This document shows positions 1-11,600 of a stretch of DNA of 64,000 nt, piece by piece. Position 1 is the stretch's first letter, and each line of letters opens with the position of its first letter. The stretch spans positions 3,100,001-3,164,000 of the forward strand of contig JAEILZ010000007.1 of assembly GCA_018873225.1 (NCBI GenBank), given 5' to 3'. A program made the translations under genes and the position numbers. Origin of the DNA: [Phialemoniopsis] sp. UDSM-2020 (lineage: Eukaryota > Ascomycota > Sordariomycetes > Thyridiales > Thyridiaceae). Under the pieces are notes generated by a model. It ran no database searches, was not told where the DNA came from, and saw only the letters and a list, made by a program, of their open reading frames with translations.

Positions 1-191
1 ATCAACACTGGGTGTTTTCTGCATTTTGTTCCTTTTATTGTGTGGAAATCTCAGCTTTGGGAGCGAGTCATAATTCTTTAGTCCTCTGTTTTCATCACCC
101 TCTGGTCTGGCGGTAATCTACACAATGATGGTCTACATGCATTCATGACGCTGTCCTTCCAGGTATTTCCTCCTGTGATGTCCATAATGAT

Positions 192-971
192 TTACTGCTT
201 GATGGGGAGCCGGACGGCGGCCTTGAGGGGCCACATCTGAGCCTATAAGTCTGCTCGTTAGTAATCTTCAAAGCTCGGCTTTCACCCTCCCACACAGGGG
301 CAGGATCTTGCCCCAGGCACTTCGTAGCGTGGGGAGATCTCAGGGGGGCTGCTCACCTTCTCGACGTCCCAGACGCCAGACTGAGCGTAGATGTCGCTCT
401 TGATGAACTCGACGACTTCCTCGCGCGACGAGGCGATGATCTGCATCGTGCTGCCGGCGAACTTGAGGCTCGTGGGCTGGTCGTCGACCGGCACCTCGTC
501 GAGGATGGCGCCGCCCATGACGACCTTGCCGCTCTCGACGTGCTTGGTGATGCCGCTGAAGTGTTGACTTTAATTCATATGTCTGTTAGCCGTCTAGGGT
601 TTTTTCTCGTTGAGGATTGTGCTGTGCTCCGGTCCCGGGGCCGCGGTGGTGGTTCCGGTGCCCGGGGAGTTAGGGACGGAGCGGGGGTGAGCATTAGGGA
701 GACGAGATGGAAGGGCCTACGAAGATCACACAGAGATCGATGTGTTGCAGGAGTGAATGGGCAATCAGAAAAGTACTCACGGCCGGACCTCGAGCCTCTT
801 CTGCAGGGCGCCGGGCACGTCGGGCACGACGACGAGCCACTCGAACGGACGGCCACCGGAAGACATGTTGCGCTTGCTGGTGCTGGTGATCTGCTTTGAG
901 ATTCCGGATAGGCGGGCGCTTGCTGTGGTCATGGAACGGGGTAGGGCAGAAGCGAGTCGGAGAGCGGCCAT
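192..971 (-). CDS. YCII-domain protein, probably mitochondrial (146 aa, 3 exons)
   Basis: Three exons (781-971, 357-555, 192-242) join in phase to 146 residues; the donors read GTGAGT and GTGAGC and the acceptors CTTCAG and TTATAG. The first 35 residues are rich in Ala, Ser, Arg and Lys with no acidic residue, as in a mitochondrial presequence; Met36 could start a shorter cytosolic form. From about residue 42 the protein matches the YCII fold, with an EWLVVVPD strand, a GKVVMGGAILDE segment and a VWDVEKAQMWPLKAAVR end. The last exon supplies only 17 codons, but they restore the usual family C-terminus, which would be lost by reading through the second donor. YCII proteins are small alpha/beta dimers; bacterial relatives include weak peroxidases, and the fungal function is not established. 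The family call is good; location is inferred from composition. Confidence 0.82.
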
Positions 972-1654
972 GTAGTCTTCTAATCTAAGAAGAAGGAAAG
1001 GTATGTGTAGGTGAGGAAGGAGGGACGCAAGAGGTTATATGAACTACCGTTAGATCGGAGGTTCGGGAAGACTTGGGAGATGGTAGTACGACAGCTCCAA
1101 GCTACAGAGCACTAAAACGGGTATCGGCGGCGCGAGACGGGATCAATTGATGTCTTGCTGCTGCTTGGTGGTGGATGAGTTTGGTGGGGTGTGGAGGAAG
1201 AGAGAGAAGCCGGGGAGCGGGACGCATATCTACGCTCCGGCAAATAGCGGGGGAGGTCCAATGTAGAAATGGCGGAATCGATTGCGCCCTGTGGTTGATC
1301 GGCGACTGGCGGCGCCCTTTCGCATTCGGGGACTCGCGATGTTATGCATAGGGCGGGACCGTCAGCTATAGGGTTTTCCAATTACCTCTTCATTGCTACC
1401 AGTCAAGTCAAGCTGCGCTTAAGTCATGATAGTATTGGTTTTCCAACCCAAAAGTTGCTGAGAGAACTCAATTGCGAGGAGGAATATTTGATCCAGACTT
1501 ATATCCAGGTATCCAAGTATTACATGTAGTATCAGCTTGACTGTATGCCAAGGTAAATGCTCACGCCCTCAGCCGCAAAGGTTGTCTGCGCCCTTAACAA
1601 GACAAGCAGCACAAAAGACCCTCTCTTATTACACTACCAAATGGGGACACCACG
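972..1654. other. Intergenic: YCII gene 5' flank and PCS60 3' flank
   Basis: No supported gene. Short open frames here look non-coding. It should hold the promoter of the YCII-domain gene, which is read leftward, and the terminator of PCS60. Confidence 0.6.
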
Positions 1655-3208
1655 CTACAGCTTAGCCTTGCCCTCCTGCTTCTGCATCGTCTCCGCCACG
1701 ATCCGCCTCTGGATCTTGCCCGTAGCAGTCTTGGGCATCACGTCCGTAAAGTAGATCTTCTTGGGCACCTTGAACTTGGCCAGCTTCTCGGCGACCCACC
1801 CGCGCAGCTCGTCCTGCGACAGCTTCTGGCCGGGTTTCAGCACCACGGCGACGCCAATCTCCTGCCCGTACATGTCATCCGGGATGGCGAAGCTGACGGC
1901 CTCGGACACGCCCGCGTGGCGCGTGAGCACGTTGTCGAGCTCGATGGGGCTGATCTTCTCGCCGCCCTTGTTGATGAGCTCCTTGATGCGGCCCGTGATG
2001 ATGACGTAGCCGTCCTCGTCGAGCTTGCCCTGGTCGCCCGTGCGGAAGAAGCCGTTGTGCTTGTGGAAGCTCGACTCGTTGGCCGACGGGTTGTTGAGAT
2101 ATCCCTTGGTCACGTTCTCGCCCTTGATGCAGATCTCGCCCTCCTTGCCCTGCGCGACCTCGCCGCCGGCCTCGTCGAGGATCTTGATCTCGACGCCCTG
2201 CCCGATGCCGACGGAGCCGGGCTTCCTCTTGCCGGGCGGCAGCGGGTTGGAGGTCATCTGGTGGGCGGCCTCGGTCATGGCGTAGGCCTCGAGCACGGGC
2301 GCATTGTAGGTCTTCTCCAGCTGGTGGAAGACGGTGGGGGAGAGGGGAGAGGAGCACGAGCGAATGAAGCGGATCTCGGGCTTGGGGCTCGGAGGCGGGT
2401 TCTTGAGCAGAATCTGGTGGATCGTGGGAACCGCCGTGTACCAGTTCGCCATGTGAGTGTTGAAGTCTTGCCAGAAGTCAGAGGCGGAGAACTTGGTCGG
2501 GACGACCATGGAGCCACCAGAGTAGAGCGGAGCAAGCAGTGCACAGAGCAGACCGTGAACATGGAACAGCGGCATGACCAGCATGGTGCGGTCCTTGGCC
2601 GTGAGCTGGTAGGTTTGCTGAATGTTCTTCATCGTCCTTGTCAGATTGCGGTGAGTGAGCGGCACCACCTTCGGCCGCGAGGTCGTTCCGCTGGTGTGCA
2701 GCACCAACGCAACATCGTCCGGCTGGGGCTGGGCCACGGGTTGAGCCTGCTGGCCCTTGAGCTGGCCCAGCTCCTTGACGTCCAGCGCCACGGATCGAGT
2801 CCGCTCATCCCAGTAGCACTCGGCGATGGCGGCGTTGAACTTCTTGGCCGCCTTGACCGCGGGGCTCTGGGCATGATAGGCGCCCCGGGGCACCAGCACG
2901 ATGGCCGACTTGACGTCCTCGATGTAGAACTCAAACTCATCCTGCTTGTATGCCGGGTTCAGCGGCGCGGCGATGCCGCGCTGCCACGAGGCGGCGAGGA
3001 AGGAGACGATAAACTCATACGAGTTGACCGTGGCGATGGACACGGGCGACCCCTTGGTGATGCCGATGGCGGCGAGCTTGGCCTGGAAGGCCGACGTCTC
3101 CCGGATCAGGCCCAGGTAGGTGACCGTCAAGGCCTGGGGCTTGGACGGCACGATGACGGCCGTTGCGTCGGTGGCGCCGCGGATGGCGCTCTGCAGGGTG
3201 AGAGCCAT
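1655..3208 (-). CDS. PCS60: Peroxisomal AMP-forming CoA ligase, PCS60/FAT2 type (517 aa)
   Basis: A single uninterrupted exon encodes a full-length member of the acyl-adenylate/acyl-CoA ligase superfamily. The P-loop-like AMP-binding motif HTSGTTSRPK lies at residues 171-180. The GFFRTGDQG and GRIKELINKGGEKISP motifs mark the hinge and A8 region at about 384-420. The C-terminal catalytic lysine is in TATGKIQRR (Lys498). The protein ends in AKL, a functional variant of the PTS1 signal, which places it in the peroxisome. In yeast the homologue Pcs60 (YBR222C) acts as oxalyl-CoA synthetase; plant and fungal relatives do the same, so ATP-dependent activation of oxalate or another short acid is the likely reaction. 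The ATG at 3208 gives the usual N-terminus. Substrate is inferred from homology, not visible in the sequence. Confidence 0.92.
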   Translation of the reverse strand: MALTLQSAIRGATDATAVIVPSKPQALTVTYLGLIRETSAFQAKLAAIGITKGSPVSIATVNSYEFIVSFLAASWQRGIAAPLNPAYKQDEFEFYIEDVKSAIVLVPRGAYHAQSPAVKAAKKFNAAIAECYWDERTRSVALDVKELGQLKGQQAQPVAQPQPDDVALVLHTSGTTSRPKVVPLTHRNLTRTMKNIQQTYQLTAKDRTMLVMPLFHVHGLLCALLAPLYSGGSMVVPTKFSASDFWQDFNTHMANWYTAVPTIHQILLKNPPPSPKPEIRFIRSCSSPLSPTVFHQLEKTYNAPVLEAYAMTEAAHQMTSNPLPPGKRKPGSVGIGQGVEIKILDEAGGEVAQGKEGEICIKGENVTKGYLNNPSANESSFHKHNGFFRTGDQGKLDEDGYVIITGRIKELINKGGEKISPIELDNVLTRHAGVSEAVSFAIPDDMYGQEIGVAVVLKPGQKLSQDELRGWVAEKLAKFKVPKKIYFTDVMPKTATGKIQRRIVAETMQKQEGKAKL

Positions 3209-3835
3209 GGTTGCCAGATGTGGCCGTTGCTGGTTCCTCCTGGCCGAGAGCTGGTCTGGAAGCGAAAGCGGTGCTACGTCCGACGAGATGCCGTGGCGCC
3301 CAATTGAGAGCTAAGAAGACTGAGCTACAATGAGACAATACACACACAAAAGGTAGTCCTTGTGCTACCCTGATCTATGCAAAGAGCAGGTACAAAAAAT
3401 CCAATGGGTGGAAGAACTCAAGCATGAGACGTCGATGAGCTCAGGGAAAGTGTTTGAGATGTGGTGCACTATCCGAACGTACCCGCCGAAATCGCGGAGC
3501 TCCTCCTGAAGCTCCCAGCAAGGATTAGCAGCGGGTCCCCTGTGGGGGGTTCGACGTGAGCTCCTGCAAAGCCTAATGCGCACGAATTACAGGGGCCGAT
3601 GGCGTCAGACAGCAGTTCATCTCTCTGTGATCCCACTGGCTGGAAGCTTGAAGTGATCCAGCGCCTTGTCCCGCGAGGCTGCGATACTTTTGCGACCTCA
3701 CTGGCATGTGAGACTTGAGCCCTGCGCACTTGACAGCTTCCAATTCGCTTTGCGCATGACATACCACGAAACGAATCACTCTGGATCTCACCATAACGTC
3801 CGATCAAGTCGTTTTCTGCCCACAAACGCACAAAG
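3209..3835. other. Divergent intergenic region PCS60 / SPF45
   Basis: The two flanking genes are read outward from this 627-bp stretch, so it must carry both promoters. No tRNA, repeat or extra gene was recognised. Confidence 0.6.
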
Positions 3836-5635
3836 ATGGCGGCACCACCGCCTCCGCCCCCGAAAGGCGGCGGCATGTCGCTCTATGCCAATCTACTCGA
3901 GCCCAAGGCCGATTCTGCGGCTTCGATATCTCGCGCACCGGTCATGTTCAAGCCGGCGGACGGTGTAGACGATGCTTCAGCTCCTAAAAAGCCAGTAGAC
4001 CCATCAGGTACCGTCTCCCGTGTACGCATCCTCTCACACCAATGCAACTAACATAACTCGCCCTCCAGCCCTGCGCTTCCAACCCATCCGCCGCCCAGCA
4101 GCCCCCAAACCCAAGACCTCCAAACCCGCCTTCCCGCGCGCCATTCCCGGCGGTGCCGCTCCGGCTCCGGCTCCGGCACCAGCACCAGCACCGCAACAGC
4201 AGACCCCGTCGGCCGCTGCCGCCAACCGCAGCACCCTTGCCGACTGGGCCGCCACGGGAGAAGACGACTACTACGCCGCCGCCGGCGGTGGTGAGAAGCG
4301 GCACCAGCGCGGCGGGCGCAAGAAGCGCAATAAACGCAAGAACGACAATGCCCCGGCCGAGACGGACTGGGACGAGCTGTACGACCCGGCGCGCCCGACT
4401 AATGTCGACGAGTACCTACGCAGCGAGGAGCGCGTGCGTGAGGTGCAGGACTGGAAGGCCGTGCTGTACGCACATCGGCGGCGAGGGATTGGTGGTAGGA
4501 GGAGCAGTTATGACGATAGTGATATGAGCGATGAGGAGGCGGCTTCGGTCAGGCCTTCTATGAGTATGTTTCCACGCTGCCTGGCTGTCAGAAGTATGGC
4601 TACTGATATATTGTATAGACGCATTTGCACCACCAGCAGAGTACTCCTTTGCTCCCCCACCTCCTTCACCACCCCAAGGCGGGCCTTCACCACCACGGCA
4701 ACAACCGCCCGCACCACCGCCCGACGACGCAACAGGCGACGACGCCTACGCCCGCCGCCTCGCCCTGTCCACCGGCGCCGCGCCCCCACCACCTCCACCA
4801 CCAGAAGAACGCGATACCTCAGGAGGAGCCACCATATCCCGCGCCCCGGTGCGCTACGAGCAACCCCCTCCACCGCCAGCAGAGAAGATGGACGTCGACG
4901 ACGACGAACCGCAAGAAGTAGAAGAGGAAGAGGGAGAGGACCAGCGCACGGCCAACCGGCCCGGGCAGGCCGGCTTCGCCCAGCGCCTCATGGCCAAGTA
5001 CGGCTGGTCGCGCGGATCAGGTCTGGGTGCTGACGAGTCCGGGATCGTCAACCCGCTGCGGGTGCAGGTCGAGAAGCGGCGCAAGAGGCCCGACGCCGAG
5101 GGCGGGGGTTACGCCGAGCCTGGGGGCAGGGGCAAGATCCTGGGCGGGAACAGGAGGAAATCGCAGCAGGCAGAAGCTGCTGCCGAAGAAGGTGGCGGTG
5201 GTTTCGGCGCCATGAGCGAGGTCGTGGTCCTGCGCAACATGCTTGAGGGCATGCCGGACCTCGAGAGCGAGGTTGAGCAAGGGCTGGGGCAGGAGATTGG
5301 GGAGGAGTGCGGCGAGAAGGTACTTGCCCCCATTCAACTATATGTCATACATTTACATATACTAACCCTCGAATGCCTCGAAATAGTATGGCCGCGTGGA
5401 GAGACTCTTTGTCGACATGCAGGACCGGCAGGTCTTTATCAAGTTCACGGATCAGGTGTCTGCTCTCAGGGTAAGTTGTTCCTGTCTTTCCCATTCGATA
5501 CCAAGCTGTCTACTGACCAAGGCTAACGGAAACGAACAGGCCGTCAACGCCCTGGAGGGCCGCATCTTTAACGGCAACGCCATCGTTGCCAAATTCTACG
5601 ACGCGGAGAAGTTTGAGAGCGGGGTGTACAGCTAG
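3836..5635 (+). CDS. SPF45: Splicing factor 45 (SPF45/RBM17) homologue (515 aa, 5 exons)
   Basis: Exons 3836-4007, 4069-4563, 4619-5319, 5387-5470 and 5540-5635 join in phase to 515 residues. The N-terminus has a proline run and a FKPAD segment followed by LRFQPIRRP, as in SPF45. A long Pro/Ala and acidic linker follows, including an (AP)n tract near residue 105. A G-patch lies at about 340-375 (GFAQRLMAKYGW, then GSGLGADESG). The C-terminal RRM (about 420-510) is of the UHM type: the loop carries RIF in GRIFNGN, fitting the RXF motif that binds ULM peptides of SF1, U2AF65 and SF3B1. SPF45 acts in the second step and 3' splice-site choice, especially for short introns. Domain order and length match the family, so confidence is high; two introns interrupt the RRM. 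Confidence 0.93.
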
Positions 5636-6401
5636 GGAAAAGAAGGACATAGCGGTCTCGAACACTAGGAGGAGACTCAAGGTACCTCAGTGATGCGGTC
5701 CTATATCTCTACGACTAAGGGCGGCCGTTATAATGACGCGCAAGACAGACGATGAGAGAGTTTCGACGTCGAATGATACCACAAGTTTTACTTCACCTGC
5801 TACGCATATGTGATTATCATGAAAGCCAGGTTTCTTCTTTGCCCAGTCTCAAATTTGCATCTACATAACTTATCAAAATTATCACATCATGTTCCTCGGG
5901 AATATCTTAGATCACAGGTTGAAAGTAGGAATACTTCTTGCGACAGCAAGGAGATATACACGGTGCAATTTTGTGCCTCTTCTATCAAGTGACTATACAG
6001 AGTTGTCCGAGAGCCAGAAGACTGCCCCTTTCCACCACCGTAATGCCATGTCCTTCTCAAGATTACACCTTTGCCGAGAGCATCGTACCCCCATATCCAC
6101 CTACAGTAACCCAACCATGTTCTCGACAACAAGAAAAAGGGAACCATGCGCGCGCGACGATCTTTTGGAGGAACATTTGAGTAAAAGTATTAAGTCTAGT
6201 AGTTCTGTACGTGGTGCGGTTCATGTGTCTCGGAATGTGCAGTTGAGCATCGATGAAAAACACACTCGTGATGTAAAAGGAACATCGAATAAAGGAGAGT
6301 TTAAAAGAAGACGCCACCATGTTTGCCAGCCCTGTATCGCAGAAAAATGATCATGTCCCACACACAGTTCAACAACCTCACGCCGTTCCGTCCGTCATAG
6401 C
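5636..6401. other. Convergent intergenic region SPF45 / ECM33
   Basis: Both neighbours end here, so the stretch holds two 3' UTRs and polyadenylation regions. It is more AT-rich than the genes, and no coding frame in it looks real. Confidence 0.6.
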
Positions 6402-7755
6402 TTACAACAGCTGGAAGAGGGCGCCGACAGCAACCAGACCAAAGGCGGTCAGGCCGTTGATGGTGATGGCGCCAGCGGCGTTCTTCTTGTCGCTGGAGTC
6501 GCTGCCGGTACCGCTCTTGCCGGTCGAAGCAGAGGTGTCGTTGTTGGCGTTGGAAACCTTGCCCTTGCAGGTGTAGGTACCCTGGATGTGGCCGTTGCCG
6601 CCCTTGACGAACTTGGAGGGAGCGAGCTTGTCGAAGTTGGCGCACGAGCTAGTGATGTTCTCGGTAGAGACAACATCGAAAGCACCACCAACGTCGTCCA
6701 GAGCGGGGAGGGAGACACTATGAGGAACAGTCAGTATCTTGCAAGGTGAGTCATCGAAAGGGCTAGGGGAACGTACGTGTCAAAGACACCACGGAACTTG
6801 ATGTCACCGCTGACGGCCTTGAGCTTGGGGATGCTGTCGATCTTGCCGAGCTCAGTGTTGTTGGCAATGAGCAGACCACCACCGAGCTTGGTGAGAGCAG
6901 GGAGGGAGATGTTGGTAAGCTGGTTGTTGCTAACAAACGACAAGATGGAACCAGACTGGGTCTGGGTCAGGTTGGGGGCGGCGAAGGACTCGAAGTCGTT
7001 CTCGACAAAGGCGCAAGAGCCGTTGATGGTGCCGAGGGCGGGCACCTCGAAGGAAGACACACCAGAGATGGTCATGTTGGCAATCGACTTAAGGTTGGGG
7101 AACTTGACCTCGAGGCTGTTGCCGTTGGCGTTGATGTTGAGCGTGTCGGTCAGGCTGGACAGCGAGGACTCGAACGAGACGAGACGCTTGTTGTTGTTGA
7201 TGTCCATGACGGCAACGCTAGACAGGTCAATGCCCTCAAGGCTGTCGAGCTTGGTGTCGGCAATCTTGACGGACTTGGCCTTGGTGACACCGGTGGTGAA
7301 ACCGAGCTTCTGGAGCTCGTACAGCGAGTTCCAGGTGATGCTGCCAACCGAGGTAAGGCCAGTCAGGCTCAGGGTGGAGAGGATGGTCACGTTGCTGAGC
7401 GTGAAGTCGCCGGTGATCTCGCCGAGGGAGCTGCTCTTAATAGTGACGATCTTGCCGTTGTTCTTGCAGATCAGGTCGCCATCGATCTTCTTGGGGCCAG
7501 ACAGATCGATCGTGTTGTCAGAGTTCTCACCAATGACAACGTTGCCCTTGAGGGTGCTGCAGCTCGACAGACCGGTGGCATCGGCCTGAGAGTTGATCTC
7601 GATGGTGGTCTGGCTGCACTTGTCGCTGCTTTGGGCTATTGCAAAGAAGCTCGGTTAGTACGGTACGCGCGAGTGGGCATGACCATCAAGCTCAACTTAC
7701 CAGAGGCGAGACCGGCGGCCGCCAGGACGACGGGGAGGATTTGCTTGGCGATCAT
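6402..7755 (-). CDS. ECM33: GPI-anchored cell wall protein Ecm33 (409 aa, 3 exons)
   Basis: Exons 7701-7755, 6777-7635 and 6402-6717 join in phase to 409 residues. Residues 1-19 are a signal peptide (a K, then a hydrophobic LPVVLAAAGLASG run). The mature part repeats receptor-L-domain style leucine-rich units with many NxS/T sites, such as DINNNKRL, NLKSIANMTISG and LPALTKLGGGLLIANNTEL. A Ser/Thr/Gly-rich stalk follows, then a hydrophobic GPI-attachment tail ending FGLVAVGALFQLL. Ecm33/Sps2-family proteins are plasma-membrane or wall anchored and are needed for normal wall integrity and hyphal growth. The first intron falls just after the signal-peptide codons. A further intron probably lies in the 5' UTR. 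Family assignment is firm; the anchor is predicted from sequence. Confidence 0.93.
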
Positions 7756-7756
7756 T

Positions 7757-8330
7757 CTGTCAAGCTATGTGTATGGTCAGCGTGTGAAAACTTTGGTCAA
7801 ATCGATGTCAGGAATGGTGACAGGGTAGTGGTGGGAATTAAACAGCTCAAAAAGCCAACAATAGTCAAGCTGTTGAGATGTGCTGTAGCTGTGGGAGTAA
7901 TGGGTATAGAACGGGCAAAAAACAGATGTTGGTTTGGGGATTCTGAAGTGAAAGAATCGCCACTGGTAGCAGAGGAAGTGGTCAGGAGAGGTCAGGACGA
8001 GGAACGCCAGCGCCCAGTCACAGTCGTCTTTTCCGTCAGCCCAGGCTGCTCGTGTCTTCTTGCCCAGGTGTCACGTCAAAGCCCTGGTGAATGGAAGCTC
8101 GTTCGGCAGTGATGAGTGAGTCGCGGCAATGCTAGAATGCCTTGTGGTGGAAGCAATTGGAGTAACGACGCGGCAGGTTGATGGCGTTGGTTCGGGATGA
8201 CGAGTTTGCTCGATCGTTGGGAGAAAGTGCGCGCGAGTACCAAATCTTTGTTGTTTGTGGTAATGGAAGAGGGAAGGGCGAGTGGGAGGAAGCAAAGTGT
8301 TTGCAGTGGGAGTCAAGACGAGGAGCTTAC
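7757..8330 (-). other. Probable 5' UTR intron of ECM33
   Basis: On the minus strand a donor CAAAAG|GTAAGC sits at 8330 and an acceptor TTGACAG at 7757, one base before the ATG. The 574-nt interval has no coding potential. A pyrimidine-rich tract upstream (8560-8645) would suit a transcription start, which supports a spliced leader exon. This is an inference from splice signals only. Confidence 0.45.
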
Positions 8331-8559
8331 CTTTTGTTACTCTTGTGATGAAGCTGTAGATTCCAACGGAAACCTGGGCAACCAAAAAAATGACGGTCGA
8401 GGAGAACGGGTTCCAACCAAAAAGACGACGCGCGTTTGGCTGTACTTTGTGTTTACTTTTTGAATCCTGACTTTTCTGTCTTTCTTCCAGACTCGTTCAA
8501 ATAAACCTCGTGATACGGGTTGTTAACGAACGAATTGAATTAGAAAAATTGGCACGACG

Positions 8560-8645
8560 GAACGAGAGAGAGAAGGCGAAGAAGGAAGAAGAGGCAACAG
8601 GAAGTGCGAGTGTGTGGCTTGATGGAGAGAGAAGTATGAAGCAGC
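8560..8645 (-). promoter_or_regulatory. CT-rich core-promoter tract upstream of ECM33
   Basis: The plus strand is a long GA-rich run, so the ECM33 sense strand is CT-rich. Pyrimidine tracts at or just before transcription starts are common in strongly expressed fungal genes. Position relative to the likely 5' UTR intron fits, but no start site is proven. Confidence 0.35.
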
Positions 8646-11600
8646 AGGTAGACAGGAGAGCAGGGAAGTGAGGACCACCAGGAACGGGGGCAGAAGGGGG
8701 TAATTGCACTAATATCCCAGGGCGCCCATCGCTAGTGCTAGAGCCACCCCCTCCCCTGCGTCTCACTATCCCACTAATTCCCTGCTTGGCAGAAGTACCT
8801 TTTCTTCCCTATTTTATTGATCCCTCTGTCTCATACACTTCCCCAACGGACACAATCATGCCTTTTGCTTCTGCTCGGAGTATTTGCACGCACACATTAA
8901 GTACTGATCGATCTAGTTACTGACTTCATGGTGGTGCTCGACGCCAGCTGTCTTGGCTGTCCGTTAGCTATGGCCTGGCCCTGCCCTCCGATCAGTCAGG
9001 TGTGCATTATCCAGTGTCCAAAACTGGCTTTCGCTCCCCCTCCCGACGCCTCTATTCTTTATTTCGACCTGAACGACCTAGACTCGTGTGGTTTTGGACA
9101 AAAACCTTCAAGCCGGCCAAGAGCTGTTGTGGCCGAGGTTCGCAGTCGATATCGCCATCAACCGCTCGTTGCTATTCTCGGAGGATCCGACCCCAATGCG
9201 TGTACAATGTACTACTGTATGTACACTCCTCCGCAGTGACGACAGCTAAGCTACAAAGGCCACAAGATTTTGTAAGAAAAATCGATGCTCCAAACCACTT
9301 CCCCATTCGTCTCCTCTCGTTGGGTGAGATCTTGTTTCTCGGACGATGGTGGTTGTTAGCGGCCCTCAAGGGCGGCTCCTCTGCATACAACTCTTGACAC
9401 TAGCAGGTTGGCCCCAGGTTGTTGTTGGTGCCAGAGACCACATGCATCAAGGTCTTTTGCAGCCAAGCATCCAAGGTGTATCCACCCCTGACGCGCACTC
9501 CCCTAGCAGATTTGCCCGCCCTGAGGTGAGGTGAGCCTCCACGATGCCGGGGCCTCAGGGTGTGGCTGCAGCTTGGTGGCACTGGTGGGTAGCAATATGG
9601 TCGAATTACTACCAGCATTGGCGAGATTACAGCGTTCCCAAGCCTGGCATTCAGATGCCTGCCCGGACCATCTGGAACCCACGCATACGAGCCAGACACG
9701 TGCTTTTCTCTAAAGTACGAACGGAGCAGGTGAGATCACGAGCACAATTGCATTGTTCCTCTGCTTTGATACGCGGATAACAGATGTTGTGCGCGAGAAA
9801 TGCCAATTGACACCCTAAGCACGCTTTAGGGTGTGAAGCAGAGTTTCCGACTTTTTGTTGGCGCCAGTCCGGATACCTTGGCTGTTAGTCCAGGCCAGGA
9901 CAAAAGACAAAAGACCGGTTCTCAACGACACTACTTCGTACTTTGTACAGCAGGCGAAGATGCACGGGTCGCCGCGTGCTGTCACTGTCAGAATGACCAA
10001 CAACCAGTACCTGGAAGTATTGGCTCGTCCCGTCAGCCAAGCGAGGCTCAGGAAAGATTCTTCCCGCATCTGGTTGCCGCTTCTGTGACGGTGTTTCAGG
10101 CGACCTTGTTGTGTTGCAGAAATTCCAAGGAAGAGGCGAGCCCATAACAGCAACGCGCGCAACACGGCCAATGCTCAGTAGCCGTCATTGTTACTTCTGT
10201 GATGTTTTGCAGACCCAAATCCATCCTTCATTCTTTCTCTCCTCGCGCTCTCGGTCTCAAAATAGCCAGATCCTCACCTAACACCTAACCTGCTGGATGG
10301 CTCGAAGGATTACGAATACACCAGGAACAAAAGATACGAGATGGCCAGAGACTAGATGCAGGCCAATGGCAACTTCGGCTGCCCGGTACCCATGGTGGGA
10401 TGTTGGTGGAGTGGATCGTACTGGCACCCACACTCTACCTCCACTCGCTCAGATTCCTCGCCGTCTCTGCGCTTGCGGGAGCATCAACAGCCATTTTAGG
10501 AACAGCCAGGAGGTGGAGCCGGCCGACCATCTCCCCTGATGATCCGCTCCCTCCGTCTGTGGCGGCGACCATTCGGTCCTGGATGGTCGGGTTTCAGTGC
10601 TTTTTTCAGCGGAGCATGTAAATGGTGAGCTTCTGTATTCCATCATGATCCTCATCTGCTATCCACAAAAGGCTCCAGCGATTCCAATTTTCTGGCCTCG
10701 TCTTGAAACGCCAGCATCGATTCTTCAGCTGTGCAAGTTCCAGCCATGAAAACACTGATAAAAACAAGCAGATCCGTCTCGAGCACGCGTTGCCTCTGGC
10801 AAGTGGGATCCTCTCTCATCTTGGCTAACATTTGGATGTGCCACACTAGAATCACACCCTCCCATCTCCCAAACCAGTAGCAAGGAGCACCAGAAAGGTA
10901 CTTGTCGGCATCCCACACCCCCCATCCAAGATTGCCAGGGGTACCTCGATCGCATTCCTGGCCGTTCCTCGGCGTTGCATGGGCCATTCCCGTCCCGATG
11001 CACGCATTGCATATCTTTTTTTCTTGCGGGAGGCTCCATTGATTGAAAGGACAAGCTTCTGGATCACAGATTCAGGTTCTTTGCTTGTTTCTCTATTAAA
11101 GATGGGGCTGTGCCCGCCCCACGATCTCTCTGCCGGTTTGCTTCCCAGTTTTCCTGGTCGGTTGATGGCCTCTCTTGATGCGGTGCTTTGTATCGCAACG
11201 GCACTTGCCCAGCCTAATGCTGTGTCCCGGGTTGACAAGCTTGACTTTGCCGGCCGCGCAATCCCCGGGCCTGGTTGCGACGCCTTGAGTGCAACTTGTC
11301 CTTCGTCTCAAACTATATTTCAAATTACGACTCTACTATCTAACATTACTGGACTTGCCCTGCGTATGCGGACCGGACCCCTGGCCTCTGTCATCAGATA
11401 TCAGCCTGGACAACAAGCATGCGGTACCTGACATGTCACAAACAAACTTCAATGCTTTCCAGCGAACCAAAGCGAGCATGTTCAAACCTTTGCTCTCTCA
11501 AGAGGACGTTCCATCGAACACATCCTTGGCACCTGACAATCAGCCGCTGCTCGTTTTTGCCAAAATGATTTCCCACGCTCGTTCTGAAACACTGGGCGAG

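Noticed and set aside
1916..3307. Long plus-strand open frame opposite PCS60
   Set aside because: It mirrors the GC-rich codon bias of the minus-strand gene and has no family-like motifs; PCS60 has all ligase motifs.
3530..3570. GGTTCGA sequence resembling a tRNA T-loop
   Set aside because: No matching T-stem, acceptor stem or A box could be found around it.
10979..11431. 150-codon open frame in the ECM33-MAG1 gap
   Set aside because: No codon bias like the neighbours, no motif, and no splice partners that would extend it.
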